In this document: positions 61,838-63,931 of the stretch, piece after piece
Position numbering within the stretch: the first letter of the stretch is position 1
How the letters are laid out: each line of letters opens with the position of its first letter
Source of the DNA: an uncultured Muribaculaceae bacterium
GTDB taxonomy: Bacteria > Bacteroidota > Bacteroidia > Bacteroidales > Muribaculaceae
DNA length: 63,931 bases
Direction: 5' to 3'
Assembly (NCBI GenBank): GCA_910586595.1
Contig: CAJUJB010000013.1
Coordinates: 1 to 63,931, forward strand
The notes under the pieces: model-generated
Seen by the model: only the letters and a program-made list of their open reading frames with translations
Told to the model about the DNA's origin: nothing
The model's database searches: none
Program-made: the position numbers and the translations under genes

Positions 61838-63931
61838 TTATCTTCCTCCGGCTGTCGATTTGTCGGTGTTCGCATCTGCGTTGATAATCTTATTAGCTCC
61901 ATACTTCTGTCTGCCCCATTGGATGTTGTAGCATATGCTGATGTAGGGCATTCGCATATCAAGCCGCATGTGCTGTTCGTTTGTGTTCCATTTACTAAGC
62001 ATCTTTGAACCTTGATCATATTTACCAAATGGCATAATTACGCCTGCTCCAAACTGCCAGTTTTTCCAGTTATAGTCGAGTTGGAGAATAGAAAGATTCT
62101 CACCCCAACTTATTTTTTCTCCCCAGAGGTCATGTTGGGCACGCACATATTGACCCACAAGTTCAAATCCCCAATGGGTAAGCATGACGTTGACATTGCC
62201 GCTCCAATTATGGTTATATAGCTTGTAATCTGAACCACGCATACGTTCTACTCGATACTGAATATGAGCACTTGCCATCATCCAATCGGGGATAATTTCA
62301 ACCTGTGGAGACAGAAAAAATGTGAGATTTTGTAAACCCTTGCTGTTTTCGTATGATGTAATGAGTCGGTTATCATCCCAATAAAGATATGGGGTAATGG
62401 CATCTGGACTTGTGAATGCTCGAACACCGAAAGTTCCTTCAACCCTTGGCAGGCTGAAATTATAGCGAAGCGTCAGCATATATGATGAGGATGTTTTCAA
62501 CTCGGGATTACCTATACGCCATTGAAAACCATCGATTTGTTGAGGGGCAACATTCGTTTCAGCAAGAGAGGGTGTTGACTGCCATGATTGGAAGCTTAAT
62601 CTGAATCGATGATTCCGGTTGAGAGTGTATGATATTGTGGCTTGTGGACGCAAGTTCCATGAATGGTTGCCTTGATTTGTCTCCTTGAAGATAAAATCTG
62701 TATATTGAGCACCAAGTCCGGCAGTGAGGCTAACTTTGTTGATGCGTTGGAAGTATTCGGCAAAGAAATAAACCTTATCTTGTCGCTGATGAAATATCTC
62801 CCCTCCAAGATTCTCGTATTGAGAACGGTTACGGTGTGCTGTATATGATGCTCCAGTAGTCAACCGGGAATTATCCCAATTTCTGATATAGTCTGCCTCT
62901 ATCGCATATGCTTGGTTGCAATCTTTTATGAGTGTGTGGATGTCTGTAAGATAGTCGGTAGCTCCAGGTATTTGCTCTATATAATCAGAATAAGACTTGC
63001 CATTGTAGAATGAAGCATTGAAGTCTACTACGAAAGTCTGGCGATTATCAAAGTGCTGTTCAAGATATGCCGAAAATTTTGGAGAGAGCCCATTATCGCC
63101 ATGCGAGTCTGTAAGAAAAATGTCATCACTGCCGTTACTAAGGGATAATCGGCCATTTGTTCTCCTGTCATTCGAAAATGTTGGTTCTGCACTTGCCTGA
63201 ACATAGAATATAGTGGTATCCAGTTTTATGTAGGTATATGCGCCCCATAATTTGCCGAAAGTGTTGTCGATATTTCCTCCGAGTGGAGTCTCTGTACGCG
63301 TAAGGGAACTGCCATCGGGATAAGTGAAAGTCTCCTTATAGTCGCGGTATGATTTCACCTTGTTGGTCAGTTTGAATTGTGTGCCAATCTCAAACTGGGA
63401 ATACCCATTATTAAACTTCGCATCAGCGAAGTAGTCACCCCAGGCTATATTCAGAGCCTGTCGCCCCTCGCTCTGGAGTGAACCTCCAAGGGTCGGATTG
63501 GCAACTATAAAATTAAGCACATAGTTAACGCCATTATAACGTAAGCCGGGGTTATCCATCCACTCCACTCTTTTGACGGTTTCGGGAAGCAATGCCTTTA
63601 CTTGATCAACAGTAGCTATCCGACCGTTAATGCGAACCTGAACGGCTTGGCCGGCAGCATTAATTGAGCCAAGTGCATCCGATATAGTGAGAGACGGAAT
63701 CATAAGATTGGTCAGGAGTTGCATTCCGTTGCGAGAATTTTCAACTGCACTTTTTGAGGGATAATAGACATCCATGTCTGCCTTTCGGATTACCTTAGGC
63801 GCCTTAACAACGATCTCATTAAGCTCTTGCGCAGCTATGGTATCTGGCGTTGCCTGCGCGCTTGCGATGGTCGGAACTACTGTAATAGCCAAAACCATCC
63901 GAGCGATTTGGGTAAAGTTTTTTACGTTCAT
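61838..63931 (-). CDS. Outer-membrane beta-barrel receptor-like protein
   Basis: A 697-residue protein whose ATG is the last codon of the window. The immediate signal peptide (LAITVVPTIASAQ, cleavage near 26) suggests the frame is complete, but an upstream extension cannot be excluded. A plug-like part (35-145) includes EIVVKAPKVIRKADMDVYYP, QAVQVRINGR and LRYNGVNYVLNFIV, and is followed by an outer-membrane barrel. It has no STN or CarboxypepD_reg domain. The plug strings are clearly related to those of the receptor at 1301-3844. Substrate and partner are unknown. Confidence 0.82.
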   Translation of the reverse strand: MNVKNFTQIARMVLAITVVPTIASAQATPDTIAAQELNEIVVKAPKVIRKADMDVYYPSKSAVENSRNGMQLLTNLMIPSLTISDALGSINAAGQAVQVRINGRIATVDQVKALLPETVKRVEWMDNPGLRYNGVNYVLNFIVANPTLGGSLQSEGRQALNIAWGDYFADAKFNNGYSQFEIGTQFKLTNKVKSYRDYKETFTYPDGSSLTRTETPLGGNIDNTFGKLWGAYTYIKLDTTIFYVQASAEPTFSNDRRTNGRLSLSNGSDDIFLTDSHGDNGLSPKFSAYLEQHFDNRQTFVVDFNASFYNGKSYSDYIEQIPGATDYLTDIHTLIKDCNQAYAIEADYIRNWDNSRLTTGASYTAHRNRSQYENLGGEIFHQRQDKVYFFAEYFQRINKVSLTAGLGAQYTDFIFKETNQGNHSWNLRPQATISYTLNRNHRFRLSFQSWQSTPSLAETNVAPQQIDGFQWRIGNPELKTSSSYMLTLRYNFSLPRVEGTFGVRAFTSPDAITPYLYWDDNRLITSYENSKGLQNLTFFLSPQVEIIPDWMMASAHIQYRVERMRGSDYKLYNHNWSGNVNVMLTHWGFELVGQYVRAQHDLWGEKISWGENLSILQLDYNWKNWQFGAGVIMPFGKYDQGSKMLSKWNTNEQHMRLDMRMPYISICYNIQWGRQKYGANKIINADANTDKSTAGGR

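Noticed and set aside
1..63931. tRNA, rRNA, CRISPR array or intact insertion sequence
   Set aside because: I saw no T-loop-like conserved sequence, no rRNA signature, no regularly spaced repeats and no intact transposase; only a possible recombinase fragment near 6967-7077.

Overview
The window looks like chromosomal DNA from a Bacteroidales gut bacterium, possibly a Muribaculaceae-like lineage; the family-level guess is inference. The evidence is the promoter type (TAnnTTTG -7 elements, with TTG/TTTG about 20 bp upstream where visible), two ECF-sigma / anti-sigma / outer-membrane-receptor modules with STN domains, DUF4249 and DUF5715 lipoproteins, a FtsX-type ABC exporter run by a sigma-54 two-component system, a GH78 rhamnosidase beside an AraC regulator, and a GH3-beta-lactamase fusion. 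I see no rRNA, tRNA, CRISPR array or intact insertion sequence.

Layout. 1-3.9 kb: ECF sigma factor, membrane anti-sigma and an STN-bearing outer-membrane barrel. 4.0-7.1 kb: accessory patch with a GIY-YIG protein and a Pif1-type helicase, set among decayed coding fragments, one of which resembles the N-terminus of a tyrosine recombinase. 7.1-15.5 kb: outer-membrane factor, FtsX permease, membrane-fusion protein, ABC ATPase, sigma-54 activator and histidine kinase, preceded by a well-formed -24/-12 promoter and an upstream palindrome. 15.5-19.4 kb: DJ-1/PfpI protein, a frameshifted lipoprotein gene, AraC regulator, CAT-like acyltransferase and an unknown protein. 19.6-24.1 kb: an overlapping pair of DUF262 genes, the first with a DUF1524 HNH domain and an apparent frameshift near its end; this is the best candidate for a defence system. 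24.1-27.6 kb: esterase, GNAT, and a CMD-cupin fusion divergent from an AraC regulator.

27.6-34.2 kb (minus): five-gene operon of DUF5715 peptidase-like lipoprotein, AsmA-like protein, HAD phosphatase, AroB and GNAT, sharing a back-to-back promoter region with a hemerythrin-LuxR regulator. 35.3-36.8 kb: S1/P1 nuclease, then L27 and L21. 37.2-40.4 kb: Cys-rich Spy/CpxP-like protein and a large secreted jellyroll/fibronectin-type protein. 40.4-45.1 kb (minus): second ECF/anti-sigma/receptor module plus a DUF4249 lipoprotein. 45.3-50.8 kb: envelope operon of 5'-nucleotidase, GH3-beta-lactamase and PAP2-barrel. 50.8-58.6 kb: NhaC-type antiporter, GH78 rhamnosidase with inserted discoidin-like domain, AraC regulator, VOC protein and acyltransferase. 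58.7-63.9 kb: Tag glycosylase, a small two-helix membrane ORF without ATG, a nitronate-monooxygenase-like enzyme, a nitroreductase, and another outer-membrane barrel ending at the window edge.

A recurring trait is how close the -7 element lies to the start codon, so several regulators probably have almost no 5' leader. Several reading frames that could be opened further upstream at TTG or GTG run through a promoter element, so I moved those starts to the downstream codon.
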